From Roseomonas sp. (GTDB lineage Bacteria; Pseudomonadota; Alphaproteobacteria; Acetobacterales; Acetobacteraceae), in the NCBI GenBank assembly GCA_020249285.1, contig JADCFX010000036.1:1-64000 (forward strand): DNA of 64,000 bases. The letters are read 5' to 3'. Below are positions 28,158 through 37,253 of the stretch, piece after piece. Made by a program: the position numbers and the translations under genes. The notes below the pieces were generated by a model. The model saw only the letters and a program-made list of their open reading frames with translations. It was not told the origin of the DNA and ran no database searches. Positions within the stretch are counted from its first letter, which is position 1; the number at the start of each line of letters is the position of its first letter.

Positions 28158-29096
28158 ATGCCCATCCCCGCCTTGTTTCAGGGCAGAATCGCCCTGCCGG
28201 TGATTGCCGCCCCCATGTTCCTGGTCTCCGGCCCCGATCTGGTGGTGGAAACCTGCAAGGCCGGCGTGGTGGGCAGCTTCCCCGCGCTCAATCAGCGCAG
28301 CACGGAAGGCTATGGGGAATGGCTCGGCGAAATCCGGGAGCGGACCGGCAATGCCGCCGCCCCCTTTGGCGTCAATCTGATCGTGCATCGGTCCAACGCC
28401 AGGCTGGATGCGGATTTGGCCGAAACCGTGCGCCAGCGCGTGCCCTTCGTGATCACCTCCCTCGGTGCGGTGTCTGAGGTGGTGGATGCCATCCATGGCT
28501 ATGGCGGGCTGGTATTCCATGACGTGATCAATCTGCGCCATGCGCAGAAAGCCGCCGAAGCCGGGGTGGATGGGCTGATTGCGGTTGCCGCCGGCGCGGG
28601 CGGCCATGCCGGCACCTATAACCCCTTCGCCTTTGTGCAGGAAATTCGGCAATTCTATCAGGGCACCATCATTCTATCGGGTGCCATGTCCACCGGGGCG
28701 CATGTGGTGGCGGCGCGGGCGGCGGGGGCGGATTTCGCCTATCTGGGTACGCGCTTCATCGCGACCACCGAAAGCCGTGCGCCGGAAGATTACAAGCAAA
28801 TGATCCTGGCCGCGACGGCGAAGGATATTGTCTATACCAATGCGATCAGCGGGGTGAATGGCAATTTCCTGAGCGCATCCTTGGAAGCGGCGGGGCTTGA
28901 TCCTGCGAATTTGCCCGAATTCAACAGGGAACTTCACTTGGGCAGCAGTGAAAAGCGCGCCTGGAAGAATATCTGGTCTGCCGGTCAGGGGGTGGGGGCC
29001 ATTCACGATGTGCCGAGCACGGCGGAATTGGTCGCGCGGCTAAGCCGCGAATATACGGAAGCGATTGCAGGGTTGAATCGGGGATTTGCGGCGTAA
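28158..29096 (+). CDS. Nitronate monooxygenase / FMN-dependent oxidoreductase
   Basis: Flavin oxidoreductase (312 residues) of the 2-nitropropane dioxygenase family, which oxidises alkyl nitronates such as the toxin 3-nitropropionate. The FMN/TIM-barrel motifs are visible: PVIAAPMFLVSG at the N-terminus, GVNL (71-74) and GAGGHAG (146-152), where His150 is the expected catalytic base. AAGGA precedes the ATG. Convergent with mlaF, ending 3 bp from it. Confidence 0.9.
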   Translation: MPIPALFQGRIALPVIAAPMFLVSGPDLVVETCKAGVVGSFPALNQRSTEGYGEWLGEIRERTGNAAAPFGVNLIVHRSNARLDADLAETVRQRVPFVITSLGAVSEVVDAIHGYGGLVFHDVINLRHAQKAAEAGVDGLIAVAAGAGGHAGTYNPFAFVQEIRQFYQGTIILSGAMSTGAHVVAARAAGADFAYLGTRFIATTESRAPEDYKQMILAATAKDIVYTNAISGVNGNFLSASLEAAGLDPANLPEFNRELHLGSSEKRAWKNIWSAGQGVGAIHDVPSTAELVARLSREYTEAIAGLNRGFAA

Positions 29097-29099
29097 GCG

Positions 29100-29876
29100 C
29101 TACCGCCGCAGCTCCATCTGAATCGGCCCCTCCCGCTCCCCACGGGCGAATTGATCCACCATGGCATTGCCGGTCTGGCCAAGCTTGGCTGCCTCACCGG
29201 TCCAGATGATGCGGCCCTTATGGATCATGGCGGCGTCATCGCCGATCCGCCGAGCGCTTGCCATGTCATGCGTGATAGAAACGGCGGTCGCCCCCAGCCG
29301 ATGCACCACATCCATAATCAGCCCATCAATCACCGCGCCCATGATGGGATCAAGGCCGGTGGTGGGTTCGTCGAAGAAAATGATCTCGGGCTCTGCCGCA
29401 ATGGCGCGCGCAAGGGCGACGCGCTTTTGCATGCCGCCCGAAAGCTCTGATGGCGAGAGATCACCCACCGATGCGGCTAGGCCGACTTGCGCGAGCACCT
29501 CAGCCGCCTTGTCGCGGGCCTGCGCGCGCGTGATGCGCTTTTGGGCCAGCAGCTTGAAGCAGACATTTTCCCAGACCGGCAGGCTATCAAACAGCGCACC
29601 ATTCTGGAACAGCATGCCGATGCGGTCATTCAGCGCTTCACGTTTGCGCCGTGGCAGCTTCAGAATATCCTGACCGTCAATTTCAATACTGCCGGCATCG
29701 GGTTCAATCAGCCCCAGGATGCATTTGATGGTGACGGATTTGCCGGAACCCGAACCACCCAGAATCACCATGCCATGCCCGGCGCGGATATCCAGATCCA
29801 CGCCATCCAGCACCTGCTTCGGCCCAAAGGCTTTTGACAGCCCGCGCAGGCGAATTTTTGGCACTGCGCCACTCAT
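29100..29876 (-). CDS. mlaF: MlaF-like phospholipid ABC transporter ATPase
   Basis: ATPase of the Mla-type lipid-transport complex, which maintains outer-membrane asymmetry, 258 residues. Walker A GGSGSGKS (40-47), signature LSGGM (145-149), Walker B IFFDEP (166-171). The gene overlaps the mlaE stop by 4 bp (ATGA), so the two are translationally coupled. No mlaD, mlaC or mlaB is present in the window. Confidence 0.93.
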   Translation of the reverse strand: MSGAVPKIRLRGLSKAFGPKQVLDGVDLDIRAGHGMVILGGSGSGKSVTIKCILGLIEPDAGSIEIDGQDILKLPRRKREALNDRIGMLFQNGALFDSLPVWENVCFKLLAQKRITRAQARDKAAEVLAQVGLAASVGDLSPSELSGGMQKRVALARAIAAEPEIIFFDEPTTGLDPIMGAVIDGLIMDVVHRLGATAVSITHDMASARRIGDDAAMIHKGRIIWTGEAAKLGQTGNAMVDQFARGEREGPIQMELRR

Positions 29877-30658
29877 CGCGCGAAGAACATCTCGGTAATG
29901 ATGTAATCCAGCGCCAGGATCAGGATGGAGGAAATCACCACCGCCGATGTCGCCGCCGCGCCCACACCTTGCGCGCCGCCGCGGCTGTTATAGCCACACC
30001 AGCAGCCCATCAGCGCAATCACAAAGCCAAAGACGGAAGCCTTCACCAGGCCGGAGACGACATCCATGGTCTGCATGAAATCCAGCGTGGCGCGCAAATA
30101 CCCGGCCGAATTGAAGCCAAGCTTCGCCGTGCCGATTAGCCAGCCGCCCATCACCCCCAGAGTATCAGCAATAATCACCAGGAAGGGCAGCGCCACGGTG
30201 CCGGCCAAAAGCCTTGGCGCCACCAGATATTTCATTGGGTTGGTCGAAAGCGTGGTCAGCGCATCTATCTGATCGGTCACGCGCATGGTGCCGATTTCGG
30301 CGGCGAAAGCCGCGCCAATGCGCCCCGCCACCATCAGCCCGGCAATCACGGGGCCCAATTCGCGCGTGATGGAAAGCACGACAACATTCGCGACCGCCCC
30401 TTCGGCATTGAAGCGCGCGAAACCTGTATAGGTTTGCAGCGCCAGCACCATACCGGTGAAAAACGCGGTCAGCGCCACAACGGGCAGGGAGAAATAACCA
30501 ATCTCGATCACTTGGCGCAGAAACAGCCGGCCATAGAAGGGCGGGCGAAACAGGTGTGAGACGCCTTCCAGCGCAAACAGCACCACGGCGCCAACGCCCT
30601 GCAAGGCGCCGAGCACGGCGCGGCCCAAGGCGGCGATGGGGTTCAGTATCGCGGCCAA
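29873..30658 (-). CDS. mlaE: MlaE-family permease
   Basis: Inner-membrane permease (261 residues) of the Mla lipid transporter, with about five to six hydrophobic segments and the family stretch ELGPVIAGLMVAGRIGAAFA. It follows alr by 2 bp and overlaps mlaF, so dnaB-alr-mlaE-mlaF reads as one operon. The same arrangement recurs in Rhodospirillales, to my knowledge. Confidence 0.93.
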   Translation of the reverse strand: MAAILNPIAALGRAVLGALQGVGAVVLFALEGVSHLFRPPFYGRLFLRQVIEIGYFSLPVVALTAFFTGMVLALQTYTGFARFNAEGAVANVVVLSITRELGPVIAGLMVAGRIGAAFAAEIGTMRVTDQIDALTTLSTNPMKYLVAPRLLAGTVALPFLVIIADTLGVMGGWLIGTAKLGFNSAGYLRATLDFMQTMDVVSGLVKASVFGFVIALMGCWCGYNSRGGAQGVGAAATSAVVISSILILALDYIITEMFFAR

Positions 30659-30660
30659 GC

Positions 30661-31743
30661 TCAGGCCGCTCCGTAGGCGCGGCGATAGCGATCGCCCAGC
30701 GATGTCAGAATCTCATAGCCAATCGTGCCGGCCCGCGCCGCCAGATCATCGGGCGAAGGCGCGGCACCGCCGATCAATTGCAGCACATCGCCTGGGGCGA
30801 TGCCTGGCGCATCCGTCACATCCAGCGTGATCAAATCCATGGAAACGCGCCCCACCATGGGCAGGATCATGTCGCGATAGGCCGCGACACCCTGCCCGGA
30901 TAGGCATCTCAGGTAGCCGTCCGCGTAGCCGACGGCAATGGTGGCAATTCGGCTGGGCCGCGCCGCGACAAAGGAAGCGCCATAGCCAACGCTGGCGCCG
31001 GCAGGGATGTCGCGGATTTGCAGGATGGGCGCTTCCAGCCGGACGACTGGCCGCATGGGGTTGGGCGCCCCGGGCGTGGGGTTGATGCCGTACAGAGCGC
31101 AGCCTGGCCGGGCGAGGTCTGAGGCATAATCCGCGCCCAGAAACAGGCCGGATGAATTGGCGAAGGACCGAGGCAGCCTGGGCAGCCCCGCGCAGGCGCG
31201 GGCGAAACGCGTGGCCTGTTCGGCATTGAGCGGATGGTCCGGTTCATCCGCGCAGGCCAGATGCGACATGACATAAAGCAGATCGAGCCCTGCCAGCAGG
31301 GAGTGATCGTCCGCCAGCCGCGCCTGTTCCCCGGCATCCAGCCCAAGCCGCGCCATGCCGGTATCCAGATGCAAAAGCGCCTGTCGCGCCCTGCCAGCTT
31401 TGCGCCCGGCATCCGCATGGGCCAGCACATCGCCAAGGCTGTTCAGCACCGGCACCAGCCCAGCGTCTTCATCAGCGCCGGGGGCAAAGCCATCCAGCAC
31501 GGCAATCATCGGCCCGGCGCCAAGGGCCGCGCGCAGCGCCATGCCTTCCGAAAGATGTGCGACGAAGAAATGCCGACAGCCGGCAGCGTTGAGCGCGCGG
31601 GCCACCGGCACCGCCCCCAGCCCATAGGCATTGGCCTTCACCACCCCCGCCACCGCCCCTGGCGCAGCACGCGCGGCAAGCGCGCGCCAATTCGCGACAA
31701 TGGCCGCCAGATCAATATGCAAAACCGCAGAAGGGTCCATCAT
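30661..31743 (-). CDS. alr: Alanine racemase
   Basis: PLP enzyme making D-alanine for peptidoglycan, 360 residues. Lys36 in VVKANAYGLG carries the PLP, and Tyr254 in GYGASF is the second catalytic base of the partner subunit. The fold is the expected barrel plus beta domain. Lies between dnaB (12 bp upstream) and mlaE (2 bp downstream). Confidence 0.95.
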   Translation of the reverse strand: MMDPSAVLHIDLAAIVANWRALAARAAPGAVAGVVKANAYGLGAVPVARALNAAGCRHFFVAHLSEGMALRAALGAGPMIAVLDGFAPGADEDAGLVPVLNSLGDVLAHADAGRKAGRARQALLHLDTGMARLGLDAGEQARLADDHSLLAGLDLLYVMSHLACADEPDHPLNAEQATRFARACAGLPRLPRSFANSSGLFLGADYASDLARPGCALYGINPTPGAPNPMRPVVRLEAPILQIRDIPAGASVGYGASFVAARPSRIATIAVGYADGYLRCLSGQGVAAYRDMILPMVGRVSMDLITLDVTDAPGIAPGDVLQLIGGAAPSPDDLAARAGTIGYEILTSLGDRYRRAYGAA

Positions 31744-31755
31744 GCGGAACCAGGA

Positions 31756-33282
31756 TCAGCCGCCATAACCATCATCATGCTGCGTATCCAAATCGCCAAA
31801 GCGCGTGAATTCCGCTTCGAAGAACAGTTTTATGGTGCCGGTGGGGCCATGTCGCTGCTTGGCGATAATCAGTTCCGCCTTGTTATGCGCTTCTTCCATA
31901 TCCTTTTGCCACTTGTCCAAGGCGCCCTGGAATTTCTCGCCATTATCGAAGGAAAGCTCCTTAGGCGCGCGCTGAGCCAAGTAGTATTCGTCACGATAGA
32001 CGAACATCACAACATCCGCGTCCTGTTCGATCGAACCTGATTCACGCAAATCCGAAAGCTGCGGGCGCTTATCTTCGCGGCTTTCCACGGCGCGCGAAAG
32101 CTGAGACAGCGCAATGACAGGCACCGATAATTCTTTCGCCAAAGCCTTCAGCCCTTGCGTGATCATGCTGATTTCAAGCACGCGGCTTTCCGGGCGTGTG
32201 CCGGCGGCGGGGCGCATCAATTGCAGGTAATCCACCACAATCAGATCAAGCCCCTTAGTGCGCTGCAAACGCCGGCAGCGCGTGCGTAGTGCGGAGATGC
32301 TGATCGCCGGCGTGTCATCAATATTGAGCGGCAGGGATGCCAATTCGCGGCTGACTTCCAGGAAGCGGTCAAAATCACGCTGGCTGATCTCGCCACGCCG
32401 GATGCGATCGCCGGAAATGCGCGATTCTTCCGCAAGCAAACGTGTCGCCAATTGATCCGCGCTCATTTCCAGGGAGAACAGCGCAACCCCGCCCTTGGGC
32501 ACCGCATTCGGGTCAGCTTCCTGGGCGCTCCGCAGCACGGATTTTGCCGCGCCAAAGGCGATTTTGGTGGCAAGCGCGGTTTTGCCCATGCCGGGGCGGC
32601 CCGCGATGATGAGCAGATCGGAAGGATGCAGCCCGCCCGTTTTCGTATCCAAATCACGCAAACCGGTGGGCAGGCCCGAAACCCCGCCCGGCGTGGAGAA
32701 GGCCTTTTCGGCGTGTTGCACGGCGATGGTCAGCGCGCGCTCAAAGGTCAGGAAGCCCCCCTCACCCGCGCCGCCTTCTTTAGCCAATTCGAACAAAGCC
32801 TGTTCGGCTGATTCCAATTGCCCCTTGGCGTCCAGTTCCGCTTCGGAGCCAAAGGCGCGGTTCACCACCACCTCGCCCAAATCCACCAATTGGCGGCGCA
32901 GCCAGGCATCATAGATCACCTGGCCATACTCACCGGCATTGATGACCCCCACCATGGCCGAGAGAAGCTGCGCCAAATAGGCCGGGCCACCCACCTCATC
33001 CAACAAGCCGGAATGTTCAAATTCCGCGCGCAACGTCACCGCATCCGCAAGCTGCCCCGCTTCCACGCGGCGCTTGATGGCGTGGAAAATCCGCCCATGC
33101 ACCGGATCGGCGAAGTGTTCCGGCGCCAGATATTCGCCAACACGCTCAAACGCCTTGTTATTGGCCAAAAGCGCGCCAAGCAGCGCCTGTTCGGCCGCCA
33201 AGTTTGAGGGCGGGATACGCTGCGAAAGGCCGAGCAAACCGGCCCCGGGGATCGCGCCGGGCGTCGTGTCAAAACTATTCAT
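31756..33282 (-). CDS. dnaB: Replicative DNA helicase DnaB
   Basis: Ring helicase that unwinds DNA at the fork, 508 residues. N-terminal domain (about 20-125), Walker A GRPGMGKT (228-235) and Walker B VVDYLQLM (349-356) are intact, and RESGSIEQDADVVMF near the C-terminus is characteristic. It is first in the dnaB-alr-mlaEF block. Slightly long at the N-terminus because of about 25 poorly conserved residues. No intein is seen. Confidence 0.97.
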   Translation of the reverse strand: MNSFDTTPGAIPGAGLLGLSQRIPPSNLAAEQALLGALLANNKAFERVGEYLAPEHFADPVHGRIFHAIKRRVEAGQLADAVTLRAEFEHSGLLDEVGGPAYLAQLLSAMVGVINAGEYGQVIYDAWLRRQLVDLGEVVVNRAFGSEAELDAKGQLESAEQALFELAKEGGAGEGGFLTFERALTIAVQHAEKAFSTPGGVSGLPTGLRDLDTKTGGLHPSDLLIIAGRPGMGKTALATKIAFGAAKSVLRSAQEADPNAVPKGGVALFSLEMSADQLATRLLAEESRISGDRIRRGEISQRDFDRFLEVSRELASLPLNIDDTPAISISALRTRCRRLQRTKGLDLIVVDYLQLMRPAAGTRPESRVLEISMITQGLKALAKELSVPVIALSQLSRAVESREDKRPQLSDLRESGSIEQDADVVMFVYRDEYYLAQRAPKELSFDNGEKFQGALDKWQKDMEEAHNKAELIIAKQRHGPTGTIKLFFEAEFTRFGDLDTQHDDGYGG

Positions 33283-33352
33283 GCCCCCTTATAGCCCAGC
33301 GCAGAGGAGTCGCCCCCTGGGGATTACGGGGATGGCGGGGAAAAGCCGCGCG

Positions 33353-33502
33353 CTATTCCGCGGCGCCGCGCAGCCCATCCCACCAGGGGCAGGCGCCGAG
33401 CCCGTCATGCGGATCGGCGCTGATGATGACGCGCTGGCGCGGAGTTCCAAATAGCCCAATGCGGGAATAGCCATGGCGCGATCCCCTTCTTGCGCGGAGC
33501 AT
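33353..33502 (-). CDS. Possible small protein (49 residues)
   Basis: An ATG at 33502 opens 49 codons with strong GC-rich third positions, ending ISADPHDGLGACPWWDGL plus RGAAE. The tail reads like a real small protein. No family or clear Shine-Dalgarno was found, and the 5' part overlaps an imperfect inverted repeat at 33480-33522, so the start may be wrong. Same strand as dnaB downstream. Function unknown. Confidence 0.35.
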   Translation of the reverse strand: MLRARRGSRHGYSRIGLFGTPRQRVIISADPHDGLGACPWWDGLRGAAE

Positions 33503-33522
33503 GGCGCGAAAGAAGAGGGATC
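33480..33522. repeat. Imperfect inverted repeat upstream of dnaB region
   Basis: GATCCCCTTCTTGCGC (33480-33495) is mirrored by GCGCGAAAGAAGAGGGATC (33504-33522) with small gaps. It could be a hairpin ending the binding-protein gene at 33547 on the minus strand. No T-run is evident. Confidence 0.35.
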
Positions 33523-33546
33523 GCAATCCCGGCGCGGCCACCAGTC

Positions 33547-35184
33547 TTAGGAAAGCGTTGTCAAATCCTGGAACCAATGCTGCGCCTGGGTATAGCCGCG
33601 CACATTGCGCCCAAGCGCGCGCGGGTTGGTATCATGCACCACAAACACCAATAGCGCTTCATCCACCGCTTTTTCATGGACTTTCGCCATCAGCCGATCC
33701 ACCTCGGCCTCATTAAAGGTATTGAGGGCCGTATCTATCAGCCGATCCATTTCCGCATCGCGGTAATGGGACCAATTCACGCCGGTTGGTGCGATTTGGT
33801 TGGAATGGAAGAAGCGGATCAGCGCGTAAAGCGGATCGCTGGTGACATAGGCGACATTATTGGCGGTGACATTGTTGTTGCGCGCCAATTCACCCGCCGC
33901 GCCCTGGCGCCAGCAGGTATAAAGCACTTCCAATTCCACCGGGACGAATTCAACCTCGATCCCCACTGCGCGCCAGCTTTGCTGGATGAATTCATTGATC
34001 GGCATGGACAGCATCTGCCCGCTGCCGCCCGTGGCCACGATGAATTTCGTCCGCAGCGGATTGCGCGGCGTAAAGCCGGCAGCCGAAAGCAGGCGCCGCG
34101 CTTCGGCCGGGTCATGCCTGATCTTGAAGCTCGGGTTGCCAAACCATGGGGAGGATGGGTCAACTACCCCAACAGCGGGTTTTGCCAACCCATTCATCAG
34201 CGCCACCACGCCGGCGCGGTCAATCGCCAAATTCGCCGCCTGACGCAGGCGGATATCACGCCAGGGGGAGCCTTCCAGCAGGCTCAAATGATAATTCCAG
34301 ACATGCGGCGTGATGTTTTCCATGATCCGCGCGCCAGATTGGCGCAGCCGCGGGACAATATCGTGCGCCGGCGTGTCAATCAGATCCACCTGGCCGGTCA
34401 GCAGCGCATTGGAACGGGTGACGGCTTCCGGCGCGCAGACCAGCACAATGCGATCCACTTTCGCCATGCGCGCAGGGTTCCAATAGCTGGTATTGCGCAG
34501 TAATTCGACACTCGCGCGCGGCACCAGCCGCCCCATGCGGAAGGGGCCGGTGCCGGAAGGTTCATTGGCAAAGCGTTCCCAGGAACGGCCAAGCTTTTCA
34601 TATTGCGCAGGCGAGGAAATCAGGAACCAAAGCATCTGATAGGGGAAGATGCTGTCCACTGCCTTGGTGGTAACTTCCACCGTCATGGCATCAATCTTCC
34701 GCCAGGATGCGACCGAGGGCAGGCGCGGGCGCACCTGCGCGGCCTGGCGATTGTCAAAATGCGGCGCCTGTGGATTGAGCACTTTTTCGAAATTCCAGAC
34801 CACCGCATCGGCATCGAAATCCGACCCGTCATGGAATTTCACGCCTGGCCGCAGCCGGAAAATCCAACGCTTGCGGTCGGCTGGATCAGTCTCCCAGGCT
34901 GTCGCAAGGCCCGGCATAAGCTTGCCCGGGCGATCCGCCACATCCATTTCCCAAGCAACCAGCGGGTCATAAAGCGTATAGCCAGTAAATTGATAAGCAC
35001 CCGCGCCGCGATCCGGCTGGCCGGTGGTTTGCGGAATATCGGCCATGGAAATGCCGTAGCGCAGCGTTCTTTCGCCCGCACCTTGGGCAAAAGCCGGGCT
35101 GAACGCCTCAGGAATAAGCGGCAGGGTCAGCCCGGAAGCGCCAGCCCCCAGCAAGGCACGGCGCGAAAAGCGAGAAATGGACAT
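33547..35184 (-). CDS. ABC transporter substrate-binding protein, family 5
   Basis: Periplasmic binding protein of the DppA/OppA/NikA class, 545 residues. A twin-arginine-type signal MSISRFSRRALLGAG precedes the mature domain, and a family-5 core is visible (LRPGVKFHDGSDFDADAV). Ligands in the class are peptides, nickel chelates or glycosides. No permease or ATPase genes are beside it, so it is an orphan receptor or shares a transporter encoded elsewhere. A 5' hairpin (35193-35216) lies just before the start. Confidence 0.9.
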   Translation of the reverse strand: MSISRFSRRALLGAGASGLTLPLIPEAFSPAFAQGAGERTLRYGISMADIPQTTGQPDRGAGAYQFTGYTLYDPLVAWEMDVADRPGKLMPGLATAWETDPADRKRWIFRLRPGVKFHDGSDFDADAVVWNFEKVLNPQAPHFDNRQAAQVRPRLPSVASWRKIDAMTVEVTTKAVDSIFPYQMLWFLISSPAQYEKLGRSWERFANEPSGTGPFRMGRLVPRASVELLRNTSYWNPARMAKVDRIVLVCAPEAVTRSNALLTGQVDLIDTPAHDIVPRLRQSGARIMENITPHVWNYHLSLLEGSPWRDIRLRQAANLAIDRAGVVALMNGLAKPAVGVVDPSSPWFGNPSFKIRHDPAEARRLLSAAGFTPRNPLRTKFIVATGGSGQMLSMPINEFIQQSWRAVGIEVEFVPVELEVLYTCWRQGAAGELARNNNVTANNVAYVTSDPLYALIRFFHSNQIAPTGVNWSHYRDAEMDRLIDTALNTFNEAEVDRLMAKVHEKAVDEALLVFVVHDTNPRALGRNVRGYTQAQHWFQDLTTLS

Positions 35185-35192
35185 GGTTTGAA

Positions 35193-35216
35193 GCCCCGGA
35201 ATTGTTTTTCCGAGGC
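35193..35216. repeat. Hairpin before the family-5 binding-protein start
   Basis: GCCCCGGA (35193-35200) and TCCGAGGC (35209-35216) form an 8-bp stem with one mismatch (C against A on this strand, G-U on the other) and a T-rich loop. It lies in the 61-bp gap after the isomerase gene, so it may be a processing site or the end of that message. Confidence 0.35.
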
Positions 35217-35245
35217 TTGCTGAGCAAACTCCGTGCCGGGGCGGT

Positions 35246-36079
35246 TCAGTCCACCTTCACCCCGGCTGCGCGGGCCTTTTCCACCATATAGCCGCGCGCC
35301 CATTGCATTTCTTCCAGCGAGCCAAAGGCATTGGTGTAATGGCCCTTGAAGCCGCGCGCTTCGATCAGGCGGAACATATCGCCAAAATCGAAATCACCCT
35401 GGCCGGGCACCAGATGTTCCTCATGCCCATTGCGCCAGCAATCGGCCAGGCGCACTTCGCGCACGCGGTCCATTGGAATGCCCGCCACCCAGGAAGCGAC
35501 ACCATCGGGCATCAGATGCGCGTGATTGGCGGTGAAGGAAAGCGCGAAGGAGGGGGAATGGATCGCGTCATAATAATAGCGCCATTCTTCCTGCGTATGC
35601 GCCAGGTAATGCACCTCCGCCGTTGGCGGTTCGACATTCAGGTTTTCGAGCAACAATAGCGCGCCATGTTTTTCCGCATGCTGCACCATGCGCTGCAACC
35701 GGTCCCGCCCCGCTTCCATGCGCATCGGCACATCGGCGGTGAAGTGATAGCCGGCATGGACCACAATCCATTCCGCTGCGAGCTTGGGCGCCACTTCGAT
35801 ATAGGCGCGCATATAGGCATCCACCGCTTCAGCCAGGAAGGGCGAATATTCCGCGACATTCACGGCGGAAAGCGTGTGCAGCGCAATCGTCACGCCATTG
35901 GCGCGGGCCGAGGCGACAATGGCGCGGCAGCGCGCATCATCGAACATGGTCACCTTATTCTCGCCCGTGTCCAATTGGATATCTATGTGGCGCACCTGGT
36001 TGCGCGCCGCCCATTCAATGGCATCTTCAAGCTTCAGCTTGCGCCCCACATCCACCCCGATCCGGTCAATCAACGCCAT
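35246..36079 (-). CDS. Sugar phosphate isomerase/epimerase-type TIM-barrel protein
   Basis: Xylose-isomerase-like TIM-barrel protein (AP endonuclease 2 / IolE-like clan), 277 residues from the ATG at 36079. GGGAGAAAG lies upstream of that ATG, better than an upstream in-frame start at 36103. Metal-site-type residues occur in VVHAGYH, LLENLNVEPP and HLVPGQGDFDFGDM. Members isomerise or epimerise sugars or dehydrate inositols; the substrate is unknown. It lies between two transporter loci and may belong to either. Confidence 0.8.
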   Translation of the reverse strand: MALIDRIGVDVGRKLKLEDAIEWAARNQVRHIDIQLDTGENKVTMFDDARCRAIVASARANGVTIALHTLSAVNVAEYSPFLAEAVDAYMRAYIEVAPKLAAEWIVVHAGYHFTADVPMRMEAGRDRLQRMVQHAEKHGALLLLENLNVEPPTAEVHYLAHTQEEWRYYYDAIHSPSFALSFTANHAHLMPDGVASWVAGIPMDRVREVRLADCWRNGHEEHLVPGQGDFDFGDMFRLIEARGFKGHYTNAFGSLEEMQWARGYMVEKARAAGVKVD

Positions 36080-36194
36080 GGTCTTTCTCCCTATCTCGCG
36101 CATGGTTTACAGGCTTCGGCGAGGGTGGCAAGCTCTCACAAAAGTGATCCGGAGCGCTGATAGAGCGCCCGCAACACCGGGGAGGAAGCACATA

Positions 36195-37244
36195 ATGATG
36201 ATGATTGATCGTCGCGGTATCTTGGCGCTTGGCGCCTGGGCCGCCGCCACCAGCAAAGCCTTCGCCCAAGGCCCAATGCCGGAGCATGAACGGGTTCTGT
36301 ATGAAGCCGCGCGGCGAGAGGGCGAAATCACCTGGTATTCCGGCCAATATAGCGCGGAGGCCTCGGAAGCCGCCGGCCGCGCCTTCAATGAACGCTACCC
36401 AGGCGTGCGCTGCAATGTGGTGCGCAGCACATCCCAAGTGGCTTTTCAGCGACTGTCGCAGGACCAAAGGGCGGGAGTCGCGCAATGTGATGTCTTCTCC
36501 TCCACCAATGGGGGTCATTACATCCAATTGAAGCGGCAGAACCGGCTGATGCAATTCCGGCCCAAGAATGCCGATGGCCTATTGCCGCTGCTGAAGGTGG
36601 CCGATCCGGATAATTTCTTCCAATCCAGCTTTCTGGGTATTTTTCTGATGGCGCATAATACGCGCCTTGTTTCGGAAGCTGATGCACCAAAGAGCTGGAA
36701 GGATACGCTTGATCCGAAATGGAAGGACAAGCTCGCGATCGGCCACCCGGGCTTCAGCGGTGCGATCGGCCTTTGGGCGCTTGAAATGCGCCGCCTCTAT
36801 GGCCCGAATTTTCTGCGCGATTTCGAGAGGAATAAGCCGCAAATCGGTCGTTCTTCCATTGATCCAGTCACCGCCATGAATGCTGGGGAGCGTTCGGTGG
36901 GCGTTGCGGTGCCTTCCTCCTCCACGCTGTTCAGCATGTCACGCGGCAATCCGCTCAAGCTGATCTATCCCGAAGAAGGGGTGATTGCCGCGCTTTCGCC
37001 TTCCGCCATTATCCGCAATGCGCCGCATCCGAATGCAGCGAAGCTCTTTATGGAATTCCAAACTGGTCCCGCCCTATCGGCGGCCGTTGTGAAGCTTTTC
37101 AACGAAAGCCTACGCCCCGATGTGGCACCGCCGGAAGGTTCTCGTCCGCTGGATCAGGTGAAGATGCTGGCGCCAACGCTTGAGGAAGCCGATAAGGGTG
37201 TCCCCGAAGTGCGCGACACTTGGCGTGATATTTTCGGCGTTTAG
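36195..37244 (+). CDS. ABC transporter binding protein, iron/polyamine type
   Basis: Periplasmic receptor, 349 residues, of the Fe(3+)/spermidine-putrescine-like class (AfuA/FbpA or PotD type). N-terminal MMMIDRRGILALGAW plus AAATSKAFAQG is a signal peptide. I chose the ATG at 36195 because it follows GGGGAGGAAGC, although ATGs at 36198 and 36201 are possible. The core includes YSGQYSAEASEAAGRAF and VKMLAPTLEE near the C-terminus. First gene of a complete transporter operon with the permease (37254) and ATPase (38986). Confidence 0.88.
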   Translation: MMMIDRRGILALGAWAAATSKAFAQGPMPEHERVLYEAARREGEITWYSGQYSAEASEAAGRAFNERYPGVRCNVVRSTSQVAFQRLSQDQRAGVAQCDVFSSTNGGHYIQLKRQNRLMQFRPKNADGLLPLLKVADPDNFFQSSFLGIFLMAHNTRLVSEADAPKSWKDTLDPKWKDKLAIGHPGFSGAIGLWALEMRRLYGPNFLRDFERNKPQIGRSSIDPVTAMNAGERSVGVAVPSSSTLFSMSRGNPLKLIYPEEGVIAALSPSAIIRNAPHPNAAKLFMEFQTGPALSAAVVKLFNESLRPDVAPPEGSRPLDQVKMLAPTLEEADKGVPEVRDTWRDIFGV

Positions 37245-37253
37245 TAGGCCAAA

